Below, in pieces: positions 61,999 through 64,000 of a stretch of 64,000 bases of DNA. Where the stretch lies: NCBI GenBank assembly GCA_036012125.1, contig DASCOS010000009.1:283436-347435 (forward strand), written 5' to 3'. The translations under genes were made by a program, and so were the position numbers. The notes below the pieces were generated by a model, which was given only the letters and a program-made list of their open reading frames with translations, had not been told where the DNA came from and ran no database searches. Position 1 is the first letter of the stretch, and each line of letters begins with the position of its first letter. The stretch is from Vicinamibacterales bacterium (lineage in GTDB: Bacteria; Acidobacteriota; Vicinamibacteria; Vicinamibacterales; UBA823).

Positions 61999-63534
61999 TT
62001 AGACCTCTTTACCAATACCATTGATAAGTGCACCAGTCGCGAGCAGAAGCGACAAAGCTCCGAGAAAATCCGGAAGAATCACTGGGGCATTACGTTGATT
62101 GTAAGCCTCGAACAGGTCGGGGACGTGCCGGTGGTGGCCCGCTATATGAACTAACGCCGGCAAATCAACATTCCTGACGAACCTCACCGCCACTCGACCG
62201 ATAATGGGCGTCTCTAGCCCAAGGCGCTCCTCGAGCACAACCTCCCGCCCGGCAATGCCAGGCCAACGCTCAATCTCGAGGCCATCTCCAGGAGTCAAGG
62301 CAATCTCAGCGCTATTTTTCAACTCGGCAAACGACACCTGCACCGTTGGATCACGGCGCACAGAATCCAGATCGATTGCCGTCGGAGAACTATGATCCAA
62401 GTCGTAATTGAACTCGGATCGTCCGGTCCAGAACGGATGGTCATGCATTGTCCCTCCCTCGCGAAAGTAAGCTGCGGTTTGCTTAGCGAAGGTCGAAAAT
62501 ATCTCCGTCTCACGTGCGGTATAAAAATTGCGCGCCACCTCACCCATATCAGGTCTCACTAGGCAGGTATTAGCCACTATGGCTGCCATCGAGGCTGACG
62601 CGATGGCCTTCTTCACGCCGAACGAAGAGAGCGGATCAAGGCACGAGGCTGCGTCGCCAACCAATAGGAACGCGGAACCGGCGTAACGATCGGCAGAATA
62701 CACCGACGCGTCACAGGCCCAGGGTTCGACAATGAGCCGCGCGTGGTCCATGAGGCGCGAGAACTGTCGCGCCTTGGCCAGCTCCTGCTGATAAGTCACG
62801 GCAAGCTGGCCACCCCGATCTAAGTCGGTCTCGCGCGGATCAACCATAAAGGTCAGATAGCGCCGCATTGCACTGACAGGAACTGACCAGGCCCACCCGT
62901 CACGGTAGGCCTCTACGAGCGTGTGAGTCGGCTCGGCTAGAGCCCAACCATCGGGTCGCTCCCACACACCGGCAATCGCCAGCGTCGCGTATGCCGAACC
63001 ATAACGCCTGAAGCCTTGTCTAGCGATTACTCCCGCTCGGCCTGAGCAGTCAAGCACTACCCGCGCTCTGATGACAACTGGGTCGGCATGTTCTCCATAC
63101 GCCGCAACATGCACGGTTGCGGTGTCGTCAGTATCAAACTCAACTCGCTTCACTGTGCTCTCCACAACAGTGGTATTTGCGGCTTCAGCTTGGTCCCGAA
63201 GCAAGTGATCGAATTCTCGCCGGACAACCTGGTAGCCACGTTCGTCGTCCGCGAAGTGCTCCGACCGCATCTGGTCATTACCCCACCAAAATGTATTACC
63301 CGTCGAACGGTAGAACCCTGCTTCGTCGATAGCCTCCAAGACACCAATCGCCCGAAAAAGCTTTCGGCAACTAGGTGGCAATGATTCAGCGAGCGTTGGC
63401 ATCGGTGACTGGCTCTTCGTTAAGAGCAGCACCTCGTGGCCCCACGCCGCCAAAATACGCGCGGCTGAGGCGCCGGCAGGACCGCCACCAATAACGATGA
63501 TGTCTGAAGTCGAGGGTAGGTGAATACCTGACAT
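61999..63534 (-). CDS. qhpG: QhpG-like flavin-dependent monooxygenase
   Basis: The 511-residue protein has an FAD-binding fold: IIVIGGGPAGASAARILAAW (residues 12-31 or so), DCSGRAGVIARQGFRRYGS, and LLVGDAASCLDPLSSFGVKK. It resembles tryptophan halogenase/monooxygenase-like enzymes. QhpG is known to hydroxylate the gamma-subunit tryptophan to make the quinone of CTQ. The ATG at 63534 (MSGIHLPSTSD) is preferred; the longer reading from 63573 adds 13 residues. It is the first gene of the cluster, whereas in Paracoccus G stands last by my recollection. A C-terminal hydrophobic tail (FLGALSLLLATGALINGIG) may attach it to the membrane. No regulatory gene of the QhpR type is visible nearby. Confidence 0.83.
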   Translation of the reverse strand: MSGIHLPSTSDIIVIGGGPAGASAARILAAWGHEVLLLTKSQSPMPTLAESLPPSCRKLFRAIGVLEAIDEAGFYRSTGNTFWWGNDQMRSEHFADDERGYQVVRREFDHLLRDQAEAANTTVVESTVKRVEFDTDDTATVHVAAYGEHADPVVIRARVVLDCSGRAGVIARQGFRRYGSAYATLAIAGVWERPDGWALAEPTHTLVEAYRDGWAWSVPVSAMRRYLTFMVDPRETDLDRGGQLAVTYQQELAKARQFSRLMDHARLIVEPWACDASVYSADRYAGSAFLLVGDAASCLDPLSSFGVKKAIASASMAAIVANTCLVRPDMGEVARNFYTARETEIFSTFAKQTAAYFREGGTMHDHPFWTGRSEFNYDLDHSSPTAIDLDSVRRDPTVQVSFAELKNSAEIALTPGDGLEIERWPGIAGREVVLEERLGLETPIIGRVAVRFVRNVDLPALVHIAGHHRHVPDLFEAYNQRNAPVILPDFLGALSLLLATGALINGIGKEV

Positions 63535-63677
63535 CTCTAGTTCCGAGGCATCCCAGTGGACAGTGTTAAGCAAGAAAACTGATAAGGGGATTATATGCTG
63601 GTACGACGAGATAATAGGATCGATCGAGTGACAGACACTAATGGATCGATGACAATTGGTCGTCTGGAGCGCACGAA

Positions 63678-64000
63678 ATGCAACTCGCCATTATCTCGGA
63701 TATTCATGACAGGGGTGATCATCTCGCCGTCATCCTCAGCCAGGTAACGGATGCCGATGCACTCATCTTCTGTGGTGATCTGTGCTCGCCTTTCATTGTC
63801 GTACAACTTGGCGAGGGATTCACTAAACCGATCCATGTGGTCTTCGGCAACAACGATGGCGACCACTTTAGGATTACGCAGCAGGCAAGCCGATTTGCCC
63901 ACATGACACTGCACGGCGAGTTTGCTGAACTCACCTGTGATGGCAAGCGTATCGCCGTGAACCACTTTCCTGAGATAGCTAGAGGATTAGCCGCATCCAA
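63678..64000 (+). CDS. Metallophosphoesterase (YfcE/MJ0936 type), cut by window edge
   Basis: An ATG at 63678 with GGAG before it opens a frame of 107 codons to the window end. The protein reads MQLAIISDIHDRGDHLAV, then LIFCGDLCSPFIV, VVFGNNDGDHF and NHFPEIARG: the D-x-H, GD, GNxD and H motifs of small calcineurin-like phosphoesterases. Such enzymes cleave phosphodiesters with two metal ions in the cytoplasm. It is divergent from the qhp cluster. Only the N-terminal two thirds are visible. Confidence 0.9.
   Translation, partial: MQLAIISDIHDRGDHLAVILSQVTDADALIFCGDLCSPFIVVQLGEGFTKPIHVVFGNNDGDHFRITQQASRFAHMTLHGEFAELTCDGKRIAVNHFPEIARGLAAS

Noticed and set aside
1..64000. tRNA, rRNA, CRISPR arrays, insertion sequences, prophage genes
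   Set aside because: Read through on both strands; no T-loop consensus, repeat-spacer pattern, transposase or phage motif was recognised. This is a visual reading, not a computed search.

Overview
The window looks like chromosomal DNA of a Gram-negative bacterium of moderately high GC, dense in genes and without any rRNA, tRNA, insertion sequence, phage gene or CRISPR array that I could see. The mix of exported peptidases (M14, M20, M28, M55, S9), DUF1080, DUF362, PQQ-type propellers, FtsX-type ABC permeases and lipoproteins is what I know from Acidobacteriota (Vicinamibacteria-like genomes). This assignment is an inference from gene content only.

Layout. 1-4381 (minus): an operon of a GntR regulator with a near-perfect operator in front of it, a ThDP enzyme of the oxalyl-CoA decarboxylase/2-hydroxyacyl-CoA lyase class, a clear formyl-CoA:oxalate CoA-transferase (frc) and the start of an ATP-grasp acyl-CoA synthetase. 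4644-12400 (plus): exported M20, M14 and M55 peptidases/amidases, UbiD and a membrane methyltransferase-like protein. 12507-16031 (minus): a three-gene 2-oxoacid:ferredoxin oxidoreductase (gamma-delta fusion, alpha, beta) whose alpha subunit carries the residues I recall as diagnostic of oxalate oxidoreductase. 16357-21952: YajQ, DUF1080, a lone molybdenum hydroxylase large subunit behind a hairpin-rich leader, a strong terminator, DUF362. 22003-32433 (minus): a formate dehydrogenase operon with an in-frame selenocysteine UGA and a SECIS hairpin, a NuoEF-type subunit, a separated iron-sulfur half of the catalytic subunit, an Nramp-related transporter, then M20 and S9 hydrolases. 32624-35912: alpha-L-fucosidase, MFS transporter, small membrane protein. 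35914-45152 (minus): LuxE-like ligase, aldehyde dehydrogenase, glycosyltransferase, LolD/FtsX-type ABC transporter, PQQ propeller. 45247-54824: MOSC protein overlapping a BASS transporter, secreted unknown and cupredoxin-like lipoprotein, NhaC antiporter, M28 peptidase, aldo/keto reductase, a gene remnant, a lipoprotein, a YlmA-like ATPase. 54867-63534 (minus): a complete quinohemoprotein amine dehydrogenase (qhp) cluster in the order G-A-D-C-B-F-E. The window ends in a metallophosphoesterase.

How the genes fit together: three separate units (frc/ThDP lyase, the oxalate-oxidoreductase-like enzyme and formate dehydrogenase) could jointly oxidise oxalate and formate to CO2 with NADH and reduced ferredoxin. 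The qhp cluster supplies periplasmic oxidation of primary amines through a peptide-derived quinone cofactor. The points I would check first are the selenocysteine formate dehydrogenase with its split and permuted alpha subunit, the oxalate-oxidoreductase signature and the full qhp cluster.
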